From NCBI RefSeq assembly GCF_017876295.1, contig NZ_JAGINT010000001.1:4340001-4404000 (forward strand): 64,000 nt of DNA. Direction: 5' to 3'. The translations under genes and the position numbers were made by a program. Under the pieces are notes generated by a model. That model did no database searches, was not told the DNA's origin, and saw nothing but the letters and a program-made list of their open reading frames with translations. The stretch is from Kribbella aluminosa (GTDB taxonomy: Bacteria > Actinomycetota > Actinomycetes > Propionibacteriales > Kribbellaceae). Below are positions 1 through 7,577 of this stretch, piece after piece (positions within the stretch are counted from its first letter, which is position 1; each line of letters begins with the position of its first letter).

Positions 1-1009
1 CGCCGATCCAGCGCGCGTTCCCGACGTACGGGCCGCCGACCTCGTTCGAGACGCAGGTCAAGGTGATATCCCGCTCGACCAGCCGCCGGTTCACCAGGTC
101 GCCGAGCGACAGCCGCAACTCCTTGTCCACCATCCCGTGCACCCGCAACACCCACTGATCGGGGTCGATCCGTGGGACCTCCAGCAGCGTGTCAACACGG
201 TAGAAGTTCGGGTTCGGCGTCACGAAACGGGCGACACCTGGCACATCCGCCTGCGCTCCTGCTGGAATCGCTGGAGCCGGATCGGTGGGGCGCGGAACGC
301 GGAACTTCGCCCTGGCCGCCTCGCCCGTCCCGGTCGAGACCAGGGCCGACACGCCCACACCGCCGCCTGCGGCCGCTGCCAGCGCCGACACCGTGAGTAG
401 AAAGCGGCGCCGGTCGAATCCTGCCGGTGCCTCCCGTTCGTCACCAGCATGCAGCGCCGCAACGTTCTCCGACGGGTGCCCCAGGGTACGAACGACCAGA
501 TACATGCCGATGACGGCGACAGCGAAGCTCACCGATGCCGGAACGAGCCGCAGGACCACGCTGGCGGTCGCCGAGCGACTCGTCACCGCGAAAACGATGC
601 CGACGGCACCTAATAGTGCGGCGATCCCGACCGCCGCACGTCGTAGCTGGGGACGCGCACTGCTGCCGAGTACGCCGGCGACCGTTGCGACGAGGACGAG
701 CGTGGCACAGATCCCGATCCGCAACAGTGTCCGATCAGCTGTCCCGAGCTCACGCACCGCCCAGTCCTTCACCGGGCCTGGGGACCAGTCGATGACCTGT
801 ACGCCGACCGCGTCGACAGGCCACGGCCCGCCCGACAGGTCAGCGGCGAGATAGCCGAGGCCGAGGGCGGCTCCCGCCGCGATCAGCCCACCCGAACCGC
901 CGGCAGCACGTCGTATCGCCTTCTCGCTCATGTCAGGTATTCGAGGCCCGGTACGTCGCGGATCGGTCAGGCCCGCGATGACCTGAGGAACCTTGCCGAC
1001 AGCACCCAT
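1..1009 (-). CDS. Molybdopterin-dependent oxidoreductase (sulfite-oxidase family), C-terminus beyond the window
   Basis: Reading the minus strand gives about 336 codons with no stop before the window edge. The first 170 or so residues hold about four hydrophobic membrane segments. A Tat-like DRRRFLL stretch followed by an Ala-rich hydrophobic run comes next, so the catalytic part is probably on the outer face of the membrane. After a linker the sequence enters a sulfite-oxidase-type fold with LTCVSNEVGGPYVGNARW, in which the Cys is the family's molybdenum ligand. The dimerisation domain is cut off. I chose the ATG at 1009; another in-frame ATG lies at 931, and neither has a clear Shine-Dalgarno sequence. 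The frame stays open upstream to 1618 (see the next entry). The electron donor or substrate cannot be read from the sequence. Confidence 0.85.
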   Translation of the reverse strand, partial: MGAVGKVPQVIAGLTDPRRTGPRIPDMSEKAIRRAAGGSGGLIAAGAALGLGYLAADLSGGPWPVDAVGVQVIDWSPGPVKDWAVRELGTADRTLLRIGICATLVLVATVAGVLGSSARPQLRRAAVGIAALLGAVGIVFAVTSRSATASVVLRLVPASVSFAVAVIGMYLVVRTLGHPSENVAALHAGDEREAPAGFDRRRFLLTVSALAAAAGGGVGVSALVSTGTGEAARAKFRVPRPTDPAPAIPAGAQADVPGVARFVTPNPNFYRVDTLLEVPRIDPDQWVLRVHGMVDKELRLSLGDLVNRRLVERDITLTCVSNEVGGPYVGNARWIG

Positions 1010-1618
1010 CCGGATCGACGCCGGCGCCGAATCATCGCTGTCAGGTGTGAGCGAAGCCGCCCGCGTCCCGCGCTCACAGGGCAGGTGATGGCAGCGATAG
1101 CTCAGGCGCGCCCGGCTCCCCCCGCGGCTCCGCGTCGGGGCGCCCACCGGTCGACGGGTCGCCCGCCGTCGTCCTGCACGGCCTGCCATGATCCAGCTGA
1201 CCTGACCTGACCTGACGATCAATGTCTGCAGGTAGTGATCGGCCGCAGGGAAGGGCGGGTGCCAGACGGCACGCCGCTTGCGGGGGTGCGCGATCCGGGT
1301 CAGTGCTTCACCGAGCTCCGTGCGGATCGAAGCGGGATCGGAGCCCCGGCGCTTGGCGATCTCCCGACAGGTGAGGCCGCCGAGGTATGCGTCGATCAGG
1401 TCGTGGCGGCGACCGGACGCGACCTCCCCGCCAAGCTCCAGCTCGAGCCTCCCGGCCGCACGCCCCTCGGACTCCGGCAGATCGGAGCGCGCCCGGGTCG
1501 CACCAAGACTGCACCGCAGGCGTACCCGTACGACGATCTTGGGCCAGGTACGGTCGGACGGCCGCACCTGCGAAGAGGCTTCCCCGGGCCAGGAGCACCA
1601 TCGGACCGGACGACGCAT
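1010..1618 (-). pseudogene. Remnant with sigma-70 region 4-like helix-turn-helix, in frame with the oxidoreductase
   Basis: An ATG at 1618 opens a frame that runs without a stop straight into the oxidoreductase at 1009. Between about 1230 and 1560 it has coding-like, GC-rich third positions and reads TWPKIVVRVRLRC, then LIDAYLGGLTCREIAKRRG and ALTRIAHPRKRR. The last two resemble the helix-turn-helix and the 'ALRKLRHPSR' end of sigma-70 region 4.2. Nothing resembling region 2 is present. After about 1230 the translation becomes Arg-rich and unconvincing, and it crosses a run of three CCTGA pentamers near 1200-1215. I read it as a decayed regulator gene that has lost its stop codon; it could also be a genuine small DNA-binding protein ending in an unseen way. 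Confidence 0.35.
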
Positions 1619-1821
1619 CACCCGTCAGCGAACGATGGTCCCGGCATCGGACGCCGACGTACGCGCTCGGGCCGCGGGCCCGGGGAAGCATTCGTTGCCA
1701 CGTCGTCACACCCGCGAACGCACTCAGGAACGCCGAGGCGCGCCGGCGGGACAACGCGACCGGCCGGACGGGCAACCACCGCTATCCCGCCGGTGGAACA
1801 ACAGCTCGCCCAGCCGGCCGA

Positions 1822-1932
1822 TCAGTTGAACAGGCCGAGCAGGCTGTGACCCCAGTGGCCGCCGCCGCTCCAGCGGGAGCTGATCTCGACGTACAGCCCG
1901 ATGACGAGGTTGAGACCCGAGTGGTAATCCAT
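1822..1932 (-). CDS. Small 36-residue peptide, unknown function
   Basis: The ORF starts with ATG at 1932, 7 bases after a near-perfect ribosome binding site AAGGAGA. It encodes 36 residues: a hydrophobic GLNLVIGLYVEIS core followed by a Gly/Trp/His-rich tail SRWSGGGHWGHSLLGLFN. There is no Cys and no recognisable signal peptide. The gene is divergent from the di-iron oxidase-like gene at 2128, with about 195 bases between the starts, so the two could share a promoter region. The strong ribosome binding site in an otherwise non-coding stretch is the main argument for reality. I do not recognise a family. It could be a membrane-active peptide, a modified-peptide precursor or a small regulator. 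Confidence 0.55.
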   Translation of the reverse strand: MDYHSGLNLVIGLYVEISSRWSGGGHWGHSLLGLFN

Positions 1933-2127
1933 AACAGTTCTCCTTGTTGTTGTGGGTTGGGGGACGAGTCGCCGGCCCGGGTTCGATCTGGCGGAATCCG
2001 GACCCGGGCTGTACAGGTCGACGACACGCAGCAAAGGTTGCTCCCAGCTACCAGTTCGGAGCATGGAACGACCCAGATGGGTATGACGACGAGACGATCT
2101 GAACTGCTACGACACGGGTGGGGCGGC

Positions 2128-2988
2128 ATGAAGGCAAGCGACCTCGTTCCGACCTTTCAAGCCCATCCGCAGGTGGCGATGCCCCGAACACCTGGTATGA
2201 GCTTCGATGTCGCAACCTACGCAGCCACGGCACAACGACTGCGGTGGGACGACCTCGACCTCGGCCAGTTCCGCACCCAGCGGCTGTCCTCCGGGGCGTT
2301 GCAGTGCCTGCGGTACATGAGCGACGTCGAGACTCACACCGTCTGTTACCTGCGGGACCTCCTGGTCACCCCCTCGCACGCGGACCCTGAGGTGACCACA
2401 TTCCTGACGATGTGGAACTACGAGGAGTACTGGCACGGCGAGGTGCTCGACGCAGTCCTCGACGTGCACGACGTACCCACCGGCCCCGAGCACACGCGGG
2501 CACTGCGCAAGCGCCTCGGCTGGCAGGATCGTGTGTCACCGATCGTGCAATCCCTGCTCGCCAACGTCCTCGGCCCGGACTTCATCGCCACGCACATGAC
2601 CTGGGGCGCGATCAACGAGTGGTGCACTCATGCCGGGTACATGCGGTTCATCGCCGTCGAGGACAACCCGCTCCTGACCGAGATCTTGCACCGCATCGCC
2701 AAACAGGAGACCCGCCACATCGCGTTCTACAACAGCCAGGCGCGTAGCCGGCTGCAGGACAACCCTCGCGCCCAGCGAATCACCCGCTTCGCCCTTCGGC
2801 ACCGCTGGGGAATCGTCGGCTCCGGAGTCATGCCCGAGGAGGACGTACGCCACCTTCTGAGGTACCTCTTCGGTGGCCCCGACGGTCTGACCCAGGCACG
2901 CAGGATCGACGCCAAGATCGACACCCTGCCAGGCCAGGACGGCCTGCATCTGGTCGAAGGTCAGCTGTACAAGTACGGCGTCGCCTGA
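2128..2988 (+). CDS. Di-iron ferritin-like / acyl-ACP desaturase-type protein
   Basis: A 286-residue soluble protein. It shows two Glu-x-x-His pairs typical of four-helix-bundle di-iron enzymes: NYEEYWHGEVL near residue 95 and KQETRHIAFY near residue 195. Single acidic residues sit in the partner helices (VETHTVCYLRD, INEWCTHAGY). This is the pattern of type 2 acyl-ACP desaturases and related oxygenases, but the length and surrounding sequence fit the broad 'ferritin-like' group better than a proven desaturase, so the substrate is unknown. The ATG at 2128 follows a G-rich GGTGGGG; ATGs at 2077 and 2083 are in frame and possible. The gene ends before a strong hairpin at 3111-3145. The divergent neighbour is the 36-residue peptide. 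Confidence 0.7.
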   Translation: MKASDLVPTFQAHPQVAMPRTPGMSFDVATYAATAQRLRWDDLDLGQFRTQRLSSGALQCLRYMSDVETHTVCYLRDLLVTPSHADPEVTTFLTMWNYEEYWHGEVLDAVLDVHDVPTGPEHTRALRKRLGWQDRVSPIVQSLLANVLGPDFIATHMTWGAINEWCTHAGYMRFIAVEDNPLLTEILHRIAKQETRHIAFYNSQARSRLQDNPRAQRITRFALRHRWGIVGSGVMPEEDVRHLLRYLFGGPDGLTQARRIDAKIDTLPGQDGLHLVEGQLYKYGVA

Positions 2989-3110
2989 CCATGCCGCTAC
3001 AGATCGCATGAGGTGCGCCTGACCGGCGCCCGTACGTCGCTCGGCCCGGACGAATCTGTCGACCATGCGGGCCTCGGATTCGTTGCGACGCGGATGGGTG
3101 ATCACGTCGG

Positions 3111-3145
3111 AGACCGCCGGAAGTGGTTTAGGCTTCCGGCGGTCT
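3111..3145. terminator. Bidirectional hairpin terminator
   Basis: A perfect 13-bp stem (AGACCGCCGGAAG at 3111-3123 with its complement at 3133-3145) and a 9-base loop lie between the convergent di-iron protein gene and the His-rich protein gene. No long U tract follows on either strand, which is common in actinobacteria. Confidence 0.7.
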
Positions 3146-3161
3146 GCAGCTGGATCGCGCC

Positions 3162-3572
3162 CTACTGCGGCCAGGCGGCCTCTGTCACCGAGCCTCCGGC
3201 GACGTCCACCGTCAACCGCACGGGTCCGTCAGGACGGACATACAGCTCGTAGCTGCCTTGTGGGACTTCGAAGAAGACCGCCGAGTGCACAATCTCCCCC
3301 GCCGGCGAGGGCCGAGGCACTACCGCCACGTGCGGCAACACGCCCGCGTGCCCATGAGCATGACTATGCCCGTGGGTGTGGGTGTGGGTGTGGTGTTCGG
3401 TGTGGCTGCTGGAGGTGTTCGTGCTCCCGGCTGGCCGGAGTTCGATCTCCTCGCCGTCCAGCTCTGCCGGCATGGTGATGACGAGTGCCCCGATATCGCC
3501 GCCGATGTCGAGCAGGACGGACGATCCCTTGCCCGCATGCGGATTCTCGGCCGACCTCGCGTCGCCGGCCAT
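3162..3572 (-). CDS. His-rich protein of the DUF4331 operon
   Basis: A 136-residue protein whose central part is a run of His alternating with Thr, Ser and Gly (HTEHHTHTHTHGHSHAHGHA), a likely metal-binding stretch. The flanks look like beta-rich structure. There is no signal peptide or membrane segment. The ATG at 3572 overlaps the stop of the DUF4331 gene (TGATG), so translation is coupled to it. It is the last gene of the three-gene operon read from 5266. The function is unknown; metal delivery or sensing for the operon is an inference from the His run only. Confidence 0.7.
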   Translation of the reverse strand: MAGDARSAENPHAGKGSSVLLDIGGDIGALVITMPAELDGEEIELRPAGSTNTSSSHTEHHTHTHTHGHSHAHGHAGVLPHVAVVPRPSPAGEIVHSAVFFEVPQGSYELYVRPDGPVRLTVDVAGGSVTEAAWPQ

Positions 3573-4948
3573 CACGCGGCCGGGGTGCCGGGCTTGGACT
3601 GGTATCCGCCCGCCGGGGTACCGAGGTACGGGAACGACGTGAGGTAGTCCGAGTTCGTGTTCGACGTACCGTCCTTGATCGCGGACGTCGCCGCGTCAGG
3701 CTTGAACGTCGGATCGACCAGCGGAATGGTGAGACCCGCGACCGCGCGAAGCTCCACGGTGACCACGTCGTCGAAAACCCTGCGTCCGTTGGGGAAACCT
3801 GCCGCGTCGCCGGCTACCAGCCCCAGCGGGTTCGGCGACTTCGAGGGCGGGACCGCGACGTTGAGGCGCAGCAGATCGGCCTGGACCGAACCCGTGGAGT
3901 TCTGGAATCCCGGTACGACTCCCTTCGGAATCCCGGTCAGCAGGATCGCCGCCAGATCCGCGCGGGGCTTCTTGTACGCGGCCAGGTTCGGGAACACCCC
4001 CGGGTACAGCACCGGCAGCAGCCCGGCGAGCTCGGGCTTCGTCACGTACTCGGCGAACCGCTTGTCGTCGTGCGGAGCTTGGCTGTTCCACTTGTCCTTC
4101 TCGGCCATCGGCACGATGACCTCGTTGAACAGAGGATTTCCGAGCCGGGACACCTGTTTGTGGGGCCCGTGCCAGATCGGGATGCCAAGCACGTCGTCGA
4201 GGATCTTCGATGCTTGGCGGCTCGCGGACGCGTAGACGCCGATCACGGCCTTAGGGTCCATGACATCGGTCGGCTTGCGCCCGTCGCGGGTGAGGTCCGT
4301 GATCGGGACCTGGAGCGCGATGGTGTGCACGTTGGATCCTTGCAGACCGTTCACGCCCATCGCGGCGGCCGACGGGATCAAATGGGCCATCTGGAACGGG
4401 CGCAGCGTCCCGAGATCGAAGATGCTGCCGAGGTCGGCGAAGAACCCGTCGGCTCGCTGGCCGGCGAAGACCTTTCGGTGGGTTCCGATCGTGTGGATCG
4501 CCTCGGCGGCGAGCTTGGCGTAGTTCGGCGTACTGCGAACGCCCACGTTCACCGGCGGCGCGGCCAGGTTCCGGGCCAGGATCCTCGAACGACCGTTCTC
4601 TACCCTGGTGACCGAGAAGTACTGCGGCCGGTTCCAGGTCTGGTCGGTGATGGACTTGATCGGCCCGGTGTTGTACAGGAACGTCTTCTTGTTCCGGATC
4701 TCGGCGTGGAACCGGAACTGGTAGCTGATGTCGGCCCGGCCGGTGCCGGTGTTGGAGATGTGGATCTGGTACAGCACGTCGTCACCGAACTCGTAGAAGT
4801 TCGGGCCCCCGTACGGGTTCTGGAACGGGATGAAGTTGGCGATCAACGTCACCGTGTCCGGCTGATCCGGGCTGACGAACGCGTAGACATCGGTGTTGTC
4901 CGCGACCGGGTCCTTCGAGATCTCAGGTGCTTCGCGATGCGAAGACAT
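3572..4948 (-). CDS. DUF4331 domain-containing protein
   Basis: 458 residues starting MSSHREAPEISKDPVADNTD, the typical opening of DUF4331 proteins, followed by DVYAFVSPDQPDTVTLIANF. The length matches the family. There is no N-terminal signal peptide. The family is widespread in actinobacteria and proteobacteria without an assigned reaction, so no function is proposed. The start has a good ribosome binding site (GGAGGAAAGTC-ATG). The gene lies between a small Tat-signal protein (39 bases upstream) and the His-rich protein (overlapping downstream). This fixed trio suggests that the three act together, perhaps at the cell surface. Confidence 0.85.
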   Translation of the reverse strand: MSSHREAPEISKDPVADNTDVYAFVSPDQPDTVTLIANFIPFQNPYGGPNFYEFGDDVLYQIHISNTGTGRADISYQFRFHAEIRNKKTFLYNTGPIKSITDQTWNRPQYFSVTRVENGRSRILARNLAAPPVNVGVRSTPNYAKLAAEAIHTIGTHRKVFAGQRADGFFADLGSIFDLGTLRPFQMAHLIPSAAAMGVNGLQGSNVHTIALQVPITDLTRDGRKPTDVMDPKAVIGVYASASRQASKILDDVLGIPIWHGPHKQVSRLGNPLFNEVIVPMAEKDKWNSQAPHDDKRFAEYVTKPELAGLLPVLYPGVFPNLAAYKKPRADLAAILLTGIPKGVVPGFQNSTGSVQADLLRLNVAVPPSKSPNPLGLVAGDAAGFPNGRRVFDDVVTVELRAVAGLTIPLVDPTFKPDAATSAIKDGTSNTNSDYLTSFPYLGTPAGGYQSKPGTPAA

Positions 4949-4987
4949 GACTTTCCTCCAGTGAAAGCTTGGTGTGAACTGCTCGGA

Positions 4988-5266
4988 TCAGGCGGTGGTG
5001 ACGCCGGCCAGGCGCGCGGCCAGTTCGCGATCGGTGACGACAACCTCGCGGTCCCCGACCAGGATCGCCATCTCCCCCTTACGCACGTCCTTCACGTGGA
5101 CGACGAACGACTCGGCAGTCGCCAGGTCCGCCGCCTGCAACTGATCCCCACCCGCGGCCTCGGCGGCCCGCTCGCCGAACAACTTCGACCCCGCCATGGC
5201 GCCGACCGTCGCCGCGGTCCCCGCTCCCGCGAACACCAGGAAACCCCGGCGTGTTGCGTCACTCAT
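4988..5266 (-). CDS. Small Tat-signal protein, first gene of the DUF4331 operon
   Basis: 92 residues. The N-terminus TRRGFLVFAGAGTAATVG is a twin-arginine signal followed by a hydrophobic stretch and an AEAA-type processing region. The mature part is only about 55 residues and is acidic and helical. The start at 5266 is preceded by GGGAAGGGAC; an in-frame ATG at 5338 lies inside the probable promoter region and is rejected. A CRP/FNR-like palindrome sits 74 bases upstream of the start. The protein may be an exported partner of the DUF4331 protein. No family name is recognised. Confidence 0.75.
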   Translation of the reverse strand: MSDATRRGFLVFAGAGTAATVGAMAGSKLFGERAAEAAGGDQLQAADLATAESFVVHVKDVRKGEMAILVGDREVVVTDRELAARLAGVTTA

Positions 5267-5339
5267 GTCTGTCCCTTCCCTCTGGGTGGACGCCGGCGAC
5301 AACCGCCCCGCGCCGAGCCACCTGCGACTCGATCGCATC

Positions 5340-5361
5340 GGATGTGATCTGGATCACATCC
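5340..5361. promoter_or_regulatory. CRP/FNR-type operator upstream of the DUF4331 operon
   Basis: A perfect palindrome with 10-bp arms, GGATGTGATC-TG-GATCACATCC. It contains TGTGA-N6-TCACA, the consensus of CRP/FNR-family regulators. It lies 74 bases upstream of the start codon of the operon's first gene, the right distance for promoter control. Confidence 0.7.
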
Positions 5362-5465
5362 GCGCCCGGAGGAGGTTCGACGCAGGTGACAGGCCGGATG
5401 GGTCGGAAACAGAACTTCTTCCGGCTATCCGCATCACGGGCAACTCCGGAGACCTGACGAACTGT

Positions 5466-5528
5466 TGCCGACGGAAGAACCCCTCGTGCCGACGAAAGCG
5501 CCGCCTGTGCCGACGGAAGAGCCGCCTG
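5466..5528 (+). repeat. Three 21-bp tandem repeats
   Basis: Three imperfect copies of TGCCGACGGAAGANCCNCCTG in tandem, just upstream of the transporter remnant. In one frame they encode a C-R-R-K heptad, in another a P-T-E-E-P linker. They may mark the rearrangement that removed the N-terminus of the transporter gene. Confidence 0.7.
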
Positions 5529-5530
5529 CG

Positions 5531-5845
5531 TACGCACTGGCGCCTGTGCTGGGTGGTCGTCGGCGCGGACCTGGTGGCCGTGCTCGTGCAGTACCTGGCC
5601 GCCAAGGCGAGCATCTCGACCGGGCGGACGCTCCCCCAGCTCTGCCGTGACCACTTCAAACGCTCGACCTCGACCGGCCTGTGGGCACAGGCCGAGGTGG
5701 TCGCGCTGGCCACCGACCTGGCCGAGGTGGTCGGCGGCACCCTTGCGCAGCCGGATGGACCGGCTGGCGCGATCGCGCTCAACCTGCTGTTCCACATCCC
5801 GCTGCTGCTCGGCGGCGTGATCACCGGCGCGGTGTCGTCAGCGTT
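5531..5845 (+). pseudogene. NRAMP/MntH-type Mn2+ transporter fragment
   Basis: Roughly 105 codons are similar to transmembrane segments 2-4 of NRAMP metal transporters: CWVVVGADLVAVLVQYLAAK, STGRTLPQLCRDHF, AQAEVVALATDLAEVVGG and LLFHIPLLLGGVITGA. The first helix, with its DPGN motif, is missing. The frame is instead preceded by the 21-bp repeats, and after GAVSSAF it enters unrelated Arg-rich sequence. All the rest of the transporter (about 300 residues) is absent. It is a non-functional remnant. It sits between the DUF4331 operon and the left end of the integrative element. Confidence 0.75.
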
Positions 5846-6270
5846 TACGGGTTCGGGACAGTTCCCGTGGGTCGAGCTCAAGCGAGGTGGTAAAGGTGCG
5901 GGTTCGGCCCGAAGTAGACTCCGGGGCTACTCCCTCGCGGTGGTGCGTCGACGTTCGCTCATCCCATGCGGCCCGGTAGTACGTGCGGGCGCAAGCGAGC
6001 CCCGCACCAGCCGTACCGGGATTTCGCGGGCGCAACGAGCGTTTCGCGGGCGCCAGCCCGCACTCCGCCAGCGGCAGCCGGCAACACCCCGGCAATAGCC
6101 GGAAGCACCCCGGCGATAGCGGGCGCACCCCCGGCGCTAGGCCGGAACGACGTGCCGGCACTCGCCGGAGGGTGGGTGGGTAGCGCACGTCGCAGGGGCG
6201 GGAGGGTGCGGAGCGACCGGAGCACCTGCGTAGCACGCGGGGGGGACGCCGCTCCATCACACGATCAGCC
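5846..6270. other. Intergenic region with short degenerate repeats
   Basis: No gene supported. From about 6085 to 6145 there are three imperfect copies of an 18-base unit of the form CACCCCGGCRATAGCSGG, and around 6020-6060 two copies of TTTCGCGGGCGC. Long open frames here are by-products of the GC content. Confidence 0.5.
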
Positions 6271-6353
6271 TTACCGGATGCGCACGCCTGAGATGGCTCG
6301 GGCGATGACGAGGCGTTGGATTTCGGAGGTGCCTTCGAAGATGGTGTAGATCT
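6271..6353 (-). pseudogene. Displaced 3' end of the acyl-CoA dehydrogenase gene
   Basis: Twenty-six codons plus TAA read IYTIFEGTSEIQRLVIARAI followed by SGVRIR. This matches the C-terminus of the intact acyl-CoA dehydrogenase at 15530-16897 (same residues, SGMRIR). No other part of such a gene is nearby. It is best explained as the original chromosomal 3' end, separated from the gene body when the element integrated; the gene at 15530 received a replacement 3' end from the element. Confidence 0.8.
6317..6353. repeat. Left attachment site (attL)
   Basis: 37 bp, identical to 15576-15612, beginning TGGATTTCGGAGGTGCC and ending GTAGATCT. On the left side the sequence continues into the displaced dehydrogenase 3' end; on the right side it diverges completely from the dehydrogenase gene. 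Confidence 0.8.
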
Positions 6354-6390
6354 ATTGCAGCTGAGCAGGCTCTCCGCCTCAGAAGGGTCG

Positions 6391-6409
6391 AATCGGCCTC
6401 TGACCTGCA
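6391..6409. repeat. Subterminal repeat of the element, left copy
   Basis: AATCGGCCTCTGACCTGCA matches 15504-15522 at 17 of 19 positions. Both copies lie just inside the element ends in the same orientation, as expected for integrase arm-type binding sites. Confidence 0.45.
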
Positions 6410-6989
6410 AGTTCGCTGCTCATTGGTGTCTGATGATGATCAACTCGTGCCGATGTCTCACGGAGCAGTGACGGACCAGGTGGTTGCTGAAGGCAACCTC
6501 TATTCGCAACGGCCCGCCGATGATCGTCAGACGTATCGGCGATTCAGGCTCAGGCTTGGAGCTCTACTACAAGCTTTCGACGCGACATGTGGATGTCGTG
6601 GACTTGGCGGGACGACCTCCCTCGGCTGGCCTGGAACGTCGGTAGGTTCCCAGTCCTCGAGGCGCTGACTGACGAAGATCTGGCAGGCGTCACTGCAGCC
6701 CGTCGACGACTATTTCAGTTGGCTCAACTCGCTCAACAAACTCCAGGCGACGCAGACCGCCGTCGGCAGGGCTGAGCACTTCAGAGGGGAACAACATCCT
6801 TGCCTCCTCGCCAGCTGACGACGCCCCGGAGTCTTTCAGCTGCCCTCTGAGCTCCTGGTGAGGCGGAGCGCCTACCAGTACCCCGCAGTCGAGCGTCGGT
6901 TAGCCTAACCGTCATACACCCATACGCTGGCCTGTTCGGATGCGGACACCAGCGCAAGGCCCGACACGACTACGACCACCGCCGGGCCG
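6410..6989. other. Decayed region inside the element
   Basis: No intact gene supported. Short coding-like pieces occur in different plus-strand frames. One ends at 6645 (reads GSGLELYYKLSTRHVDVVDL); a second between about 6665 and 6830 reads VDDYFSWLNSLNKLQATQ. The switch between frames within 150 bases suggests a broken gene. I recognise no family. Confidence 0.35.
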
Positions 6990-7241
6990 CTACCGCGCCT
7001 CGTACTCCTGGTCCAAGCCCTGAACCTCGACGTACATCTCGCGACCTTCGGCAGCGTTGTGCGGGACCATGAACAGGTAGTAGTCCATGCTCCTGAGCCC
7101 CTCAGCGACCAACGCGTGATCGAGCTGGACCTTCCTAGCGACCTCGTAGCTAGTGATGGTTTTACCACCCGACTCCGCTAGTAGATCGCGGCAGGCAACC
7201 CAGACGCGTCGCAGGATCTGCGGTGCCGTCTCTTCACTCAT
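6990..7241 (-). CDS. Hypothetical 83-residue protein downstream of the AAA ATPase
   Basis: Starts MSEETAPQILRRVWVACRDL after a good ribosome binding site (AGGGGAGGACTTCA-ATG at 7241). The middle, KTITSYEVARKVQLDHALVA followed by EGLRSMDYY, looks like a winged-helix or other small helical domain in which ITSYEVARKV would be the first helix pair. An in-frame ATG at 7283 is further from any ribosome binding site. The gene follows the ATPase on the same strand after a hairpin and about 330 non-coding bases, so it may have its own promoter. Given its location it may be an accessory or regulatory partner of the ATPase; that is inference. Confidence 0.6.
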   Translation of the reverse strand: MSEETAPQILRRVWVACRDLLAESGGKTITSYEVARKVQLDHALVAEGLRSMDYYLFMVPHNAAEGREMYVEVQGLDQEYEAR

Positions 7242-7556
7242 TGAAGTCCTCCCCTTGTCACGGGCAGCCTGGAAGGCGTGCACCCCGCGGTGTCATCGAG
7301 CGATGCTACCGATCCCTGCTCCGCGCTGGCCATTGGACTCTTTGGAGCTCTAGAGCACGATCGGAGGCGCTGGGGTGCGCCCGCGAGCGAGTCTCGTTGC
7401 CTCGCGGAAAAGCAGAGTGCGCCTGTGAACGGCGACTGGTACGCCGCTTGAGCCAGCCGATCTCGTGGCGCCTCCCCATGCAGAACCGGGTTCCCATATC
7501 GGAAGGCTCATGAAGCCGTCGAAATTCCACCGAGGCAAACCGTGGGCTGAGGCGGA
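7242..7556. other. Non-coding stretch between the ATPase and the 83-residue gene
   Basis: I see no supportable gene. The open frames crossing it are Arg-rich, lack ribosome binding sites and match nothing recognisable. It presumably holds the promoter of the 83-residue gene. Confidence 0.4.
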
Positions 7557-7577
7557 CCACGGGGGTCAACCCCGTGG
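7557..7577 (-). terminator. Hairpin after the AAA ATPase gene
   Basis: An 8-bp perfect stem (CCACGGGG / CCCCGTGG) with a 5-base loop begins immediately after the stop codon of the ATPase gene on the minus strand. Confidence 0.6.

Noticed and set aside
1387..2127. Long plus-strand open frame in front of the di-iron protein gene
   Set aside because: Composition is Arg/Pro-rich and low-complexity, and it overlaps the minus-strand peptide gene and the sigma-like remnant. Only the part from 2128 on matches a family.
3485..5347. 620-codon plus-strand frame opposite the DUF4331 operon
   Set aside because: It is the antisense shadow of the operon; the minus-strand proteins show clear families, a Tat signal and ribosome binding sites.
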